64,000 bases of DNA from Apostichopus japonicus (lineage: Eukaryota; Echinodermata; Holothuroidea; Aspidochirotida; Stichopodidae). The notes below the pieces were generated by a model. The model saw only the letters and a program-made list of their open reading frames with translations, was not told the DNA's origin and did not search any database. Both the position numbers and the translations under genes were made by a program. Of this stretch, positions 40,711 through 53,392 are shown piece by piece (within the stretch, counting starts at the first letter, position 1; each line of letters starts with the position of its first letter). Location of the stretch: the NCBI RefSeq assembly GCF_037975245.1, contig NC_092569.1, positions 8,701,001 to 8,765,000 of the forward strand, in the 5' to 3' direction.

Positions 40711-41799
40711 CTGACAGACAGAAGGACGAAGTACAACGTATGGACGGATGGATTGATGTGGTTTAATTTACACTTCATCATGTCTTCGAAAGTATTAACA
40801 CGTGTCCATTGATTTGAACTGGATATGATCATACAAAAGTGTGCAAGTTATTAGCAGCACTGGATGAGAAAAATAAAATGATCCAGGCACTTTATGTTAA
40901 TCAATCTAGTCGGGTTTACGGCATTCAACGGTATGGCCTAATGTTTAATGCACACATTGATATTGTACTATTTTATTTTGATAACATGTGTGAACACATG
41001 ACCCATTCCCTCAGAAATAATTTTACCAAGAAATTGGCAAAAGAGATGACTTTCTTTACCTCAGAGACAGAAAACTGCTTCAGGTTTCGAACCAAGGATC
41101 TCCTCTGAGAATCATGTGGTACTTATCAACATATAATGAAGGAGTTAGTTACAAAGAAACTAGAAAGAAGGATGGCTTAATACATTTCTTAACGTTGGAT
41201 GGTTGTTAGCAAGCGTATTTAGAGAAACGTTGAAGGTCATTAGATATTTGAAGTTTTGTTTTGTCTATAATAAGCGAGCATATGTAATGAAGATTAATTT
41301 ACTTCCTGATGTTGCATCTCGTACGGAATTTTGAGAGAGGAAAAGTAAAGTTTGCAAGCACTTATCTGTCACTACTGCAAGACAGTGATGTAAAACAGAT
41401 TGACTTATAAAAGACTTAAAGTATATTCATCTGAAGGTGTCTAATAACAATAAAATAATTGTCAACATGGGAACTGTTACAATACTCTTACAGGGTTATA
41501 ACATAGTCTTGGAGTGTGCATGTTTGTGTTCTACGATCGTGCCAAACATATTGAGCAGAGGTGTTAGTGTAACATAAAATATCTTATTACGAGAACCTTG
41601 GGATTAATACTTTTCTACCTATTGACTTTGACTACTTCTAAAGCTGTAAATTTAAAAGATTCTGTGAAAAAAAATTGGTAAAAGTGAGTCTTTCGTTTAA
41701 GAGAAATCATAATCTATATCTTCATGATTTAATTGCACCCACTGCATGCTTCACAGTCAATATTGATTAAGAACATTGTATACATGTAGGGAATGAGAA

Positions 41800-41872
41800 A
41801 TCATGATGACCATGACGACGACGATGACGATGACGCGATGATGATGACGATGACGATGACGATGATGATTAC
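41800..41872. repeat. (GAT/GAC)n trinucleotide tract
   Basis: ATGACGATGACGATGATG-type repeat, imperfect, about 70 bp. Confidence 0.9.
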
Positions 41873-41910
41873 CATAAAGTGTGTTCCTCCATTGGAAATA
41901 GTTGACATTT

Positions 41911-41992
41911 TTGTCCTTGTATGCGGCCTAGTCTTCTAATGTAGCCCAGAACTGAAGTCATAAGTGAAACTAGAGAAGCTTACGGCAGACAT
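41911..41992 (+). repeat. direct repeat, right copy (partner 40628-40710)
   Basis: CTTGTATGCGGCCTAGTCTT, then CAGAACTGAAGTCA and GAAACTAGAGAAGC. The 1.2 kb between the copies contains only short frames and no primer-binding or polypurine signal I can identify. Confidence 0.7.
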
Positions 41993-43161
41993 ATTTCTTA
42001 TGATCGTACAAGATTTGTTCCAAGCCTTAAATAATTATTGTACACTTCAAGACAGACTGATTTCGACCTTTCCTTAATCTACAATCTACAAACAATAATA
42101 TTTGAGTAATGATATTTGAACGAAAATCTGCTGCAGTTGTTTTCAAAGCATATATCAAGTGAATAAAAATAATCAACATTGATCAAATTCATATCCGCAT
42201 GCTGCAAGAAATGAAAACGTAGAGAACAAAAAACAACAGTGACATAAATATAAAAAATAAGGGAAAAAAAGAACAAATGCTGGTTTGGTATTTCATTTCT
42301 CAATAACACGTAGACGTTAAAGAAAACAGGAATAGAGATCAATCGATGTATATACCCAGCTGAACACTCACTACCCAAAGGGCGATGAGTGGTATACATC
42401 TACATAAACGCTGCAACCGATGAACCCAAACTACTTTCCAAAGCCTACATGCTGGTTTGGACCCGTGCTGCATAGCTGCTATACTAACCAGAACAAATTA
42501 TACATGTTTACTTCACGGTACAAATTCAGCATATTGAATCATGTGACATATATGACCATTGAAGACAAACGGAGAACCTTAAGTTATTTTCAACTAAGTG
42601 GATTTGATATTCTAGATATTTATTTTCTCTGTTGCTAAATTTTGGTTACATTCTTGACATTTATTTACAAACTTAAAATACAGGCAAAACAGTAAGAGAA
42701 ATACAGTTCCTAAAATATTGAGTAACACTGTCAGTACGTCTTTTGATAAATCATGGTTGGCCAAAATCAAAAGAAAGGAAGTTGACTAAAAATAGTAATG
42801 GGAAGGGTGGGGGGGGGGGATATGATTGCTACTCAAAGTTATTAGAGTACTAAGCCTGGTTGTGCGCAACTCAGGGGTGTGAAGCATGATTCCATGGAGT
42901 GCCAAGCTATCATATAGATATTAATCTTCAAATATCCGGAAAGAAGAAGTTCGTTAGTTTTCGATAATGTTTACAGTTACACAATTTTGAAAGAATCTAA
43001 CACAAGCAGGAAGACCCACTTAAAAATATATATATCTTTAAACAGACCCTCAACATAGACCTTCAATGCTTAGTAGCAAATTAAAGCTCTGCAGCATCCT
43101 TGGAACACAAACAAGGCCCCAAGCGGTAATCCTGGACCCCACTATAATGCGCAAAGCAGTT
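41993..43161. other. AT-rich unique sequence
   Basis: No supported gene. A G run lies at 42807-42819. The minus frame at 42079-42399 is Phe/Tyr-rich and looks like chance. Confidence 0.4.
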
Positions 43162-43505
43162 TATACGCGTTCACACACCAGTATCACCAATCACTGTGGC
43201 CGAGTGGTACGGACTTCGGTCTGTGACACAGGGTCCGCGGTTCCATTCCTACCTTCGCCTGATGAGTCCCATAAGGACGAAACCGGTCGTGAAGTGGAAT
43301 TTTTCTGGTGTGTTGATCTTTATTAATTTAATATATTTCTGTGATACCACTTGCTACACATTCATTTCTTATACACGGCTTAGCTTGCCTATAAAAAGTG
43401 GTAATTCTGTGTAAATTGACAGATTTAAAGCACCAGGGGTGCACTCTGTACAATCATAACACTTGGGTATATTACGCCCTCATAAAAAATTATACACTGC
43501 CAGTA
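43162..43505 (+). mobile_element. retrozyme/SINE-like unit: tRNA-like promoter fused to a hammerhead ribozyme
   Basis: The unit begins near TTCACACACCAGTA (43170). It has an A-box-like TGGCCGAGTGG (43197-43207), as in tRNA-Ser/Leu, and a B-box-like GGTTCCATTCC (43239-43249, one mismatch to consensus), 31 bp apart. The hammerhead at 43241-43299 overlaps the B box. A second copy of the A-box region lies 340 bp downstream. In known biology, hammerheads occur in Penelope-type terminal repeats, schistosome SINE-like satellites and metazoan retrozymes; which of these this is remains inference. Confidence 0.7.
43241..43299 (+). ncRNA. type I hammerhead ribozyme
   Basis: All catalytic-core bases are present. 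CTGATGA (43259-43265) is followed by stem II GTCC/GGAC with loop CATAA (43266-43278) and GAAA (43279-43282). Very short stem III CC/GG runs straight into cleavage triplet GTC (43286-43288), with cleavage expected after C43288. Stem I pairs CTTCGC (43253-43258) with GTGAAG (43289-43294), including one G-T wobble. After a 7-nt bulge on the 5' side, TTCCA (43241-43245) pairs with TGGAA (43295-43299). Stem III has no loop nucleotides, so monomer folding would be poor; its CCGG is palindromic and could pair between two molecules, as proposed for other short-stem-III hammerheads. Confidence 0.88.
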
Positions 43506-43506
43506 T

Positions 43507-43620
43507 ATATGCATTCACACACCAGTAGAATAACTGTGGTCGAGTGGTACGGACTCTATACATCATCATGTCGGGTGGCTTCCAATTCAACATTTTAACT
43601 CAAATTTGGAATCTAATAAA
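43507..43620 (+). repeat. truncated second copy of the hammerhead unit plus linked repeat
   Basis: GCATTCACACACCAGTA and TGGTCGAGTGGTACGGAC match the first unit, with the A box at 43537-43547 exactly 340 bp after the first. The B box and ribozyme are absent. Instead GTCGGGTGGCTTCCAATTCA follows, matching the fragment at 18270-18325. Confidence 0.75.
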
Positions 43621-43964
43621 CCTGAAATATCATGCATGTGTTACACCGGTGACACCGTCACTGTTTAATTTTGCATATTCATTACTAAAGTAACTCTTGA
43701 AACTATGCTTGAAAGTAGCAGAGAACTGTAAGATAGGAAAATGTTTTTTTTTTTGCTGATTTTGTGTAAAGGTGGAAGGCGGAGTTTGCGAGTTTCCACA
43801 ATGGGAGAATATATATTTTCTTCTGTTGTTTCGACACACACTCTTGTGTCAATCTTTTCTCTAACTATGCGAATGGGGTACCCTCTTTCAAGGGTAATAA
43901 CATTTTTCTTAGTATTCTCCTCTGTAAAACAAATCGATTCGGTGGACCCGACCATAAGCATATA

Positions 43965-45287
43965 CAGGGGCGTATCCAGGATTTTCCAATAGGGGGGGGG
44001 GGCGCCAGGCATGAATGATCGCCGTCCTGGGGGATGGGTCTAAGGGGGAGGGGTGTACAATTTTTGCTTTCAAAGAAGGGCTGAAATGCAAAATGGTGTC
44101 ATATGCATGGGCGGCGATCCGTACTTCCGAGTGGGGGGGGGGGGGATATGACCTTGTTGACTATCTAAGCGTAGCGCCACCATGAGTTGGCGCGAAGCGT
44201 ACAAGAAAATTTTGGGATTAACAAACCCTCTAGATGGCCGGAAACGGCACTTCCCGAGGTTTCCAAGCGGCATATACCCAACTTTAAAATAGGGATGTCA
44301 TGTCCGAAATATCTCATAATCAGGATCCAAAATACTTTTTTTTTTAATTTCGGTTGTTATTTTGGGAAAATTGCCCCTGTCAATCTTGTTTCAGGCGCAA
44401 CGTTAGAATGTTCGAGAGCTCTGTTATATTATTCGATGAAGAAAATGGCCTCATGCAGGCTATTATAGGCCTATACACATGCAATACACAATTGCACATA
44501 GTTACATTCCTAGGTACCGATTGCTAGGGCATCCAGGTGAAACGTGTATTAAGCATTACCCTGGTTACATGAGATTCTCAGCTGTTCGAGGGAACATGTA
44601 CGTGTGTAGGCCTACTATAGGGCCTATATGAATACTATGAGGGTGCATATATGTACTATATCAATACCGTGGGCGCAATAATACATTTTGTTGTTATAGG
44701 GCCAATGAAGCCTACAGTCAACTATTTTTGCTTTATAAAGACGCTTTATTTGAAAAGATCGCACTGCGTTTATGGTAGGCGAGAAATGAAGCTAAAATAG
44801 AGCCGTACATTAACGAAGATGCATAAATGTAGGCATGAAAATATTCTTATCCCTGGCATTTGGTGGGGGGGGGGGGATATGGTGCATTACATCCCCTCCA
44901 CCCATTTTCATGGGGGGATATATCCAGGATCGCCGCCCATGGCCATATGTGATCCATTTTTCGACCTTAATAATAAGCAACATTTCCAGTAAATATGGAC
45001 ACAAAATGCACAATTTAGTATGGCTGGCATGTCATTTAGTGTTTATAGTGATAATACAAACACAATTACCATCTATGCTTCTAAAACTATTATGCCGCCG
45101 AACTTCGCCAGAACCTTTTTTTGGCAAACAAAAAATAAAGCATACGGGAGGGGGGGGGGGGGTTGAGCGATCACCGACATCTCACATAAAGGTCGTCATC
45201 AATTTTTTTTTTTTGCTAAACTTTTTTTTTTTTTGGTGACGGCCAATGGGTGGGGGGCGCGCCTGTTGCGCCCCCCTGGAGACGCCC

Positions 45288-45290
<3 letters not shown>
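43965..45290 (+). mobile_element. non-autonomous DNA transposon, 5-bp TSD (ATATA), hosts a nested MITE
   Basis: The left end CAGGGGCGTATCCAGG (43965-43980) pairs with the right end CCTGGAGACGCCCCTG (45275-45290), with one mismatch. ATATA lies on both sides (43960-43964, 45291-45295), but the right flank is a TA microsatellite, so this duplication is weak. A G run follows the left end and a C run precedes the right end. The 44106-44941 element is inserted inside. Confidence 0.7.
44106..44941 (+). mobile_element. inner hAT-like MITE, 15-bp perfect TIR, 8-bp TSD (7/8)
   Basis: CATGGGCGGCGATCC (44106-44120) and GGATCGCCGCCCATG (44927-44941) are exact inverted repeats. The flanks GTCATATG (44098-44105) and GCCATATG (44942-44949) match at 7 of 8 bases. 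The core is at 44159-44203. G runs lie just inside both ends. Confidence 0.85.

Positions 45291-45370
<80 letters not shown>
45291..45370. repeat. (AT)n microsatellite
   Basis: A pure AT tract of about 80 bp abutting the right end of the transposon at 43965-45290. Confidence 0.97.
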
Positions 45371-45375
<5 letters not shown>

Positions 45376-46147
45376 ATATGTGGTTTGTATATATGTATTC
45401 TTTTAATACTTACACAATTTCTTTAATTTGTCCCATTTTAAGTTCTCTAAGATGAAGTAGTTGCAATGCTTTTAGCCATGGACGTTCCACATATATGGTT
45501 TCAGTTTGATATACGGAGGTCACCAATTTGAATGAACAAAGGACATGAGAAGTAGACTGTAATGGTTGTCATTCATTTGTACGTCTATAGTTTTAATATT
45601 TCATATTTTGCACATTCTAGGCCTCTGCGGGTTCATATTTCAACTGATATTGTGATTGGTTTGGGGTACACAAGGCTAAAGAAGTGTAGGTAATTACGGA
45701 GGCTTTTGTTCTTCCTCCGAACGATTTAATTCGATTTGGTGGCAGCTTTCGGCTTTGACGTTCTAAACTTGCCTTTGAATAGATAGAAAAGATGTTGCAA
45801 TTGGGTTGATTTCATCATTTCAACACTTAGGTAGCCAATGTCCAATTAAATTCATTCAGTTTAGCGTAACGACTGTGTACATGGAGCCGGGATCGTCCGT
45901 ACATTGAATTTATTTATAAATATAAGAATAATAATAATATAATAATACAATAATAATAATAATATAACGAATTACGATTCGCAAAGTGAACGAGGATATT
46001 CTTTTAGGTGTTCAAATTAGATTAAAGACAGGAATTAATCCTTCCACTTATGAACCAGACAAAGGACCGGGAGATTGGAAATGTAGATGGTAGGTGGAGG
46101 AGGGGGGGGGGGGGTACAGGTCACCGACTGGTTTAGGTAGGAAGCTG
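45371..46147. other. unique sequence
   Basis: No gene supported. An (AAT)n tract lies at 45921-45966 and a G run at 46101-46114. Confidence 0.4.
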
Positions 46148-46497
46148 AACCTGCTACTAGGTAGATATGTCAAAGGACAATAACACCTTCTACTAGACAG
46201 ATATGTCAAAGGTCAATAACACCTGCTGAGCCTGCTACTAAGCAGATATGTCAAAGGTTAATAACACCTTCTCCTATACAGATATGTCAAAGGTCAATAA
46301 TACTTGCTGAACCTGCTACTAGACAGATATGTCAAAGGTTAATAACACCTTCTACTAGATAGATATGTCAAAGGTCAATAATACCTGCTGAGCCTGCTAC
46401 TAGACAGATATGTCAAAGGTTAATAACACCTTCTACTAGATAGATATGTCAAAGGTCAATAATACCTGCTGAGCCTGCTACTAGACAGATATGTCAA
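46148..46497. repeat. 81-bp minisatellite made of two half-units, just over 4 copies
   Basis: CCTGCTACTA starts at 46150, 46231, 46312, 46393 and 46474, exactly 81 bp apart. Each unit has two related halves, both with CAGATATGTCAAAGGT-type sequence followed by AATAA. The TCAAAGGTCA portion is a near DR1 motif. Confidence 0.93.
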
Positions 46498-48000
46498 AAC
46501 CCTTTAAACATGCCATAAACTCAAATGTATGATAAATTACCATATTCCAAGAGAAGGTAAAGTCAAAGGTACTTTTAGAAAAGAAAAGTTAAATTCTTGT
46601 ATTCAATAGATAACGGCATGAACACCATAGTGATGTTTTTATAGATAATATGTCTCTATTATACTAATAGGTCTCGTGGTCATGTTCTGTATTTAACTAC
46701 TTGTATATACATGCTAATTCTTATGCTAATTCTTAGTTTGGATGTCAATCCTTCACATTATTTCTATTAATATACAAGCTAAATGATGACAACCAGACAG
46801 ATAAAAAACATAACTTGCAAATCGATTGTGATATATTAAGTAAGCATTAGTTGTGGTTTACTGTCATATTATACAGAGGAAAAGTAGAGGGTGTTATATA
46901 CGTTGTTATTCACTGCAGATAGAAGAATTTATTAGCACGTGAGTAATTGCATACGGTATAAGCTGCATTATACTATACGGTAAGGAGGATTGACCACGTA
47001 GCCTGCTTTCACTGGATGAATGTAATCTATTTATCGGGAACCTTAGAACAGTATGCAAAAACAAATTCAAGATTGTCTAGTTTATTACTCTATTTGTATC
47101 AGTATAATTTTTTGTTGTTGAAAAGGTACAGAAACGTTCCACAACTTTGTATGCATTGCAATGAAATGTTAGCTCACTTCTTATTGCTGTAAATTCATTT
47201 CCACAATGAACTAATTAACACTCAAAACTCTTTATTTATAACGAAATTAGAGAAAGATGGTACTTTGACTTTCCTTGTCTTTACTTCCACTGTAATGTCG
47301 ATAGTTTCATCTGTTCGTTCGTTTGTTTTTCAGTTGTTCTTTGGTAGTGGTGTGATTCCTTATGAGATTAAATCCGACGCATCGTATTATTATAAGTTAA
47401 GAAACACAATAGAATCACCTTTTTTATCGATTTATTTGAAATCAGGAAGTGTGACGCGGTTTACCAAGGAGCAAGAGAACGCCATAAAACCCTTTAAGAT
47501 ATTTATTTAATTGAGCAAAGGACAGAGAGTCTTGTGTAAATCTTGAGTATGTTTATTGAGTAATCAAATTCTGTGAAATTCTGAGTAGCAAAAGTAAAAT
47601 ACAGAATATCCATAAGTTACATCGACGGGTGGTCGTATCTCTCAGAGAAGTTCTGTGTAACTGTATAGGGTAGTATAATGTTTAGATGTAATATATCTTG
47701 ACAGAGCAACCAGATCAATCTTTGGGTTCTTATGTCGATCTTATCAAGATGATCTCTAAAGCGATCAGTTTGTACTGTCTGGCTACAAATCATAACTAAT
47801 GGGTGGGCAGAGCCAAAAAGATACAGCTTCATCGAAAAATGAATGAAAATGAGCATTGGTATGAGCATTTGAAGTGGATAAACATCACATGACCGAACAA
47901 AAACAAATGAAGCTAAGGTCTGTCTGCAGAGTTGCCACAAAATGTTGAGCTGGCGGCAAAAACTAAGAATTATCTTCAAATCGCTGTTAGCTTTACAGAG
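46498..48000. other. AT-rich sequence, no supported gene
   Basis: The minus frame 47617-48060 (147 codons) starts inside the duplicated 70-bp block and has no recognised domain. The plus frame 47265-47510 is similar. Neither is supported. Confidence 0.35.
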
Positions 48001-48140
48001 AGCTAAACATCTCAACAATGGTACAGTAACACTAGAGACTGAGTTGGTCAAACCTGCCAAATGTTGGACGAGCTAAACATCTCAACAATGGTACAGTAAC
48101 ACTAGAGACTGAGTTGGTCAAACCTGCCAAATGTTGGACG
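48001..48140. repeat. perfect 70-bp tandem duplication
   Basis: AGCTAAACATCTCAACAATG and the rest of the unit, to ATGTTGGACG, occur at 48001-48070 and 48071-48140 without a visible difference, which suggests a recent event. Confidence 0.95.
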
Positions 48141-51100
48141 AGTATATCAGAGGGCAAAAACGCTGAAATTCCAGAAGTAACACGCAGTTAATTCTCACTT
48201 AAGGATCAATATGAATTCTTTAAGAATTTAAAGACTAACTGAATGAATGTTACAGTGAGATTAAAGGGATTGTAGAATGATGGGGAGTATTTGTTATTGA
48301 AAATGAATTATATTGTATCTGTATGTCACCACATCGAAAGTAGTGATACCATTGAAGCTTATTCCCTTGATTCCACCCAACTTAATCGTTCCTACCCTGC
48401 AGCCACCCCCCCCCCCCCTCACGCACGAAAAAGCTGAATATGTCTAATAATATTTCCCGCAGTATTCCACGCTGATATTTAGCTCATTCCCTTACAATAT
48501 ACCTACACTTCTATTTCTATACTGTGTTATATACGCAAAGCAGCGATGAAAGCATGAAACTGTCAAGGCTATAAGTGCATGATATAAGAGAGTGATTTGG
48601 AGCAGTGAGAGGGTGGGGAGGGTGGGGGAGGTAGAGACTAATCACCCTCAATCAGCAAACAAACCATGGTACGAATACGAATGACACTAATATAAATTTG
48701 AATATCGCCCCACTTAGTTCCTAGCGAAAGTGATTATGACCTAACTACAATTTACCCTTTACAGTTTATCAGAATGAGCTCCTTCTTATGTTTAATTAAA
48801 CTTTGCTCCAGTTTCGAGTTTCCACTAGAAGCGTTCATACAAATAGTGCAATGATTCGAAAACATAAAGTAATTCTTCCGCTCACCACACAACGGTGATC
48901 ATAGCTTATAATAAGCTTTTACCAATTAAGTTAAATAACAGCTCCGTCCAATTCATCCGAGCAAAATGTTATGATATACTGCTAGTAAATGTTAAATATG
49001 TCAACATAGTGCTTATTTTTTTTTTAAAGATAATTCAATGGTTTCATATGGTAAAATACTTTGTCAGTAAAGCAACCAACTATAGATTTTCCGTAAGAGT
49101 ATTTGTGTTAAGTTTCACGTGACAGTTAGCGAACGTGATCTCCTGAAAGCCCGCGGCCTAGCCTCTCTTACATTTGATGATGTATGTTCCTCTATGTTTG
49201 TATGACTAATGAGTTATATTCGTCTGATAATTATATCTCTGAATAGTTTCATTTCATTTTAATTATCAATCTCTATTTCATTTGCTGATGTCATTATAAT
49301 GTTGTCAAAACTCTGTGCCTAAGATCTAACGATCATCGAAGAACCATGTGGCATTTCCCATTAATTATTCATCTCTTAAAAGATAAGGATCTGCATTTTT
49401 TATGATCTCACTCTAATTAAGAACTCATTTATCTATTGCATTTTATACAATTTCATACAATTTCATATTTTTACTTTTAAGCGTCTTATTATACTGGCAA
49501 TGTGTAATTCTGCAAGAGAAGAGATGAGAAAAAAAATGAAAATATTGTATGAGGAGGCCAATGCTATATAAATTTGGTGCTGCTATAGGGTGCTTGAAGT
49601 TCACGTTGAAACTATGTCTGTCATTTATTTAAAACACGTGTGTTTTATAACTTCCGATAACATTGTCATAGAATAACCTACAACTGTAGACTAACCAATG
49701 CACGCATCATCTATCAGCCTCAAATAATCTTTGCAAGTATAGGAGTAAATTTCCGACGTGGTTTCTCTGATTTAATTTCGAGAAAGATTGATTTCAACAG
49801 AGAGTATTAATGATACGAGTACTTTGGCTTGGGGCTGAAAATTTGAGGGACTTAGAAGAAACAGTTATAACAGAAACAGGGGGCAGAGGTGCGGGATTAT
49901 CGTGGGGGTAACAAAAGGCGAGTAGAGGATGGAGGCAGCGATGGGTATCACGGTTAAACCTGAACCAAATAAGCAGTATCCGAGGAGGCAGGCTTGCCTG
50001 GGGTTACGATCAAGAACGACTTGGTTGGAGATAAGACCTTGAAACTGGATGAAATTTGTGAGGCGTCGAGGCAAACAGTAATATTTCAGGTATCAGCGAT
50101 GCAGTCTGAGGTAAGTAGGACATCGAATCGTGGGTCTCGGTCAAAGTTTTACATGCTAAAAGTTAGTAATCTTACTTTGTGCAGAAAATAAGATTCGTTT
50201 GATGGTTTCGAAACTCATTCAAAACTCTTATGTTACGATTATATCAGTTGGGCCAAACTTCTCGTAAATTATGATTTTCATATTAAAAAACGTAACATTT
50301 ATATAGACACCCCCCCCCCCTCTGTCACTCTCTCATGTTTAGAGTTTAGTATCAAGCACATCTTAAAGTAAATCAGAACAATTCAGTTTACTTCATGATA
50401 TGAAAACAGACTTAGATTAGTCAAGCTAATGTACAAATGCAATATTGTTATACGTTCTTCGTGTCGAAAAGAATAAAAATAATCAAACTTAACTCAAAAT
50501 GGTGCTCTAAGTTGACCTTAGCTTGGGCAGCAAAACGCACTGGCATGTAACGGAAACAAGAAAACATCTATCTTTATGTCTAAGCAACTGAACAAATTAC
50601 CTGTCAAGTTTCTTACACTTTTTGCACTCAAGTAGGCCCCAGGAAACACTTACGAAATGTTCCTACTCGTAACAAGACACCCCACCCACCCACCCTGTCG
50701 TCGAGAGCTTGGGAGTAGTTGTGTTATGCAGATGGTATTACGGCTGCACCGTAATAGCAATAAACAAACACTTGCTTGTAGCTTCTAAGTTGTTCAAATT
50801 GTTAATCTGTTTGTAGGTGATCGACAAGCAGTCATTTTCAATTTGTGGTAAGTAACATTAGGCTTTGGCAGTTAGATCAAGTAGAAGCAAATCCTACGTG
50901 TTTTCCTTACCTGTACTAACCACTATACGTATGCCTTAAATTCCAAACAAGACCAATATCAACAGGTACCAGGAAACTCACTGGTTCTTTCAATTTACGT
51001 TTCCATATATATTTAAACTGCCAGGACATAAAGTAATGTTTAATATCACTGTATGGTAACACAGAGCGTCCCCCTATTTTACAGTTGACTTCTTTAATAA

Positions 51101-51720
51101 GCACATTTGGTCAAATCAAAATGATATATTGACATTGACCGTCAAAGCGAATAAAATATTTCCATAAACATTGATCAAGAGAATGGTGCAATAGTCAACC
51201 CGAAGTGAGCTCTTGACTGGTCACGAACCGGCATGTGCAAAGATTCCCTGGTTCCAGTGAACTTATTGTTACAAAACTGAAGTAAAAAAAAAACAAGGGA
51301 AGGTTGCCTTTCTCAGTTTATGTCACATTAAACACTTGAGAGCAAATTATGACTATTATGGGAATAGACACTCCAAAATTATAAAAAAGTAAGATTTAAT
51401 GTTTCCTTTTAAGCATGGAAATTATATCAAATTACAATTTGTTAAGTCATATGACTTTGAGAAAGCTAAGCATATATGTGGTGCGTACATGAAACTCTAC
51501 GATATCTCATATCGGCTTTATTCTGCTAATGTTTGAAAACAAGTACTGATATCACACTTAGATTATCATAATAACTAAACTCCTCTTCATTTGCACTGCA
51601 ACTGTCTAACTCATTAAATGTTATCAGTAAACCAATCTGAATACGAACATCTGCCCGCAGATTATGAGTTGGCATAGATAATACCTTAGTTTGTGATCTA
51701 CTCTGCATAATAATCAGTTG
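48141..51720. other. gene-poor sequence
   Basis: No supported gene. C runs lie at 48405-48419 and 50310-50321. Short frames show no domain. Confidence 0.4.
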
Positions 51721-52240
<520 letters not shown>

Positions 52241-53392
52241 AACCTAAACAGTTAAAACATTAAAAGAAAGCCTTGTGTTTCCTATTTCTCTTATGTATGC
52301 TAGAATCAGCATATAATGGAATCCATCGCGGCAATGCACTGAAGCAACCCATCGTCGTAGAAATATCAAATGGTCGGATCAGGTAGCTAAGGCTGTCATC
52401 GAGGCTACCTGACCGGACGATAATGTTCTGAATTTATGGCCTCCCTAAAATACAGGTGACACTGAAACGAGGCTGCTCAACGACCCTTTCACGAGAATCT
52501 CTGCTTCAGTCAGCGGGAGGAGAAATCAGTACACAATATTAATACAGTGATAAAGCGAGGACCACGGATAATAGTTTATTCAGGAGACAACAATGATCTT
52601 GATTAATTATACTTAATATGAATTGCAACGTGCTGTGTGTTTACATCGATTTCGAGTTACAGGATCTAATATGATGATTTTCAAGGTCAGCCAAGAAATA
52701 AATTCTTTGAAATATTGATCCATGTATATAGCTGCTTTGATATCAATTGTGTCTCTACAGTGCTATTTCATTTCTCGTGTTTACGTGGTAACAACAAGAT
52801 AATCACTCGTCGTTATACACTCTATAGATCATTGTACCGATATTTGACCCAAGCACTGTCTATGTGGGCACGCAATCAATCAAATCGTACATTGATTGTT
52901 TTGAATATAAACAACACAATGGTTACGTGCCCATGTACCATTTGTTGGGTGAAATTTGATTTTCCATCGATATTTGACATGAATATTAGTTAATATGACA
53001 AGACTCCGGATATTCAATGACCGTTTGAGAAAATTAGAATACACCTTATCATTGTCGCCTGACGTAGCAGTGACGTCACTTTACCATGAAAGGTTAACCT
53101 CCGCTACATATTTTGTTTCGATGACATTTCGTACATTTTGAAGTGAATAATAGTATTGTTTGAAACTGACCAACTTATAATCCGTGTAAAATTGTTTTTT
53201 TCTCTAAAATTCTGTCAATTTATCTATACAAAGGACTAAAACAAAATAATTCACATGAAATTGATGCCATCTGGTACAGTTTTCTGTTATTAATAAAATT
53301 GATTTATTGCTGTCACTTTTTGGCAAACTTGTTTACTTCGACAGGTACTATACATAACAATTTAAATTTGGCGTGACAGAAAGGTGAGACTG
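52241..53392. other. unique sequence
   Basis: No supported gene. The frame at 52715-52993 has no recognised domain. Confidence 0.4.

Noticed and set aside
47617-48060. 147-codon minus frame as a gene
   Set aside because: Its start lies in a perfect 70-bp duplication that is not a multiple of three. It shows no domain, and its length is within chance expectation for AT-rich DNA.
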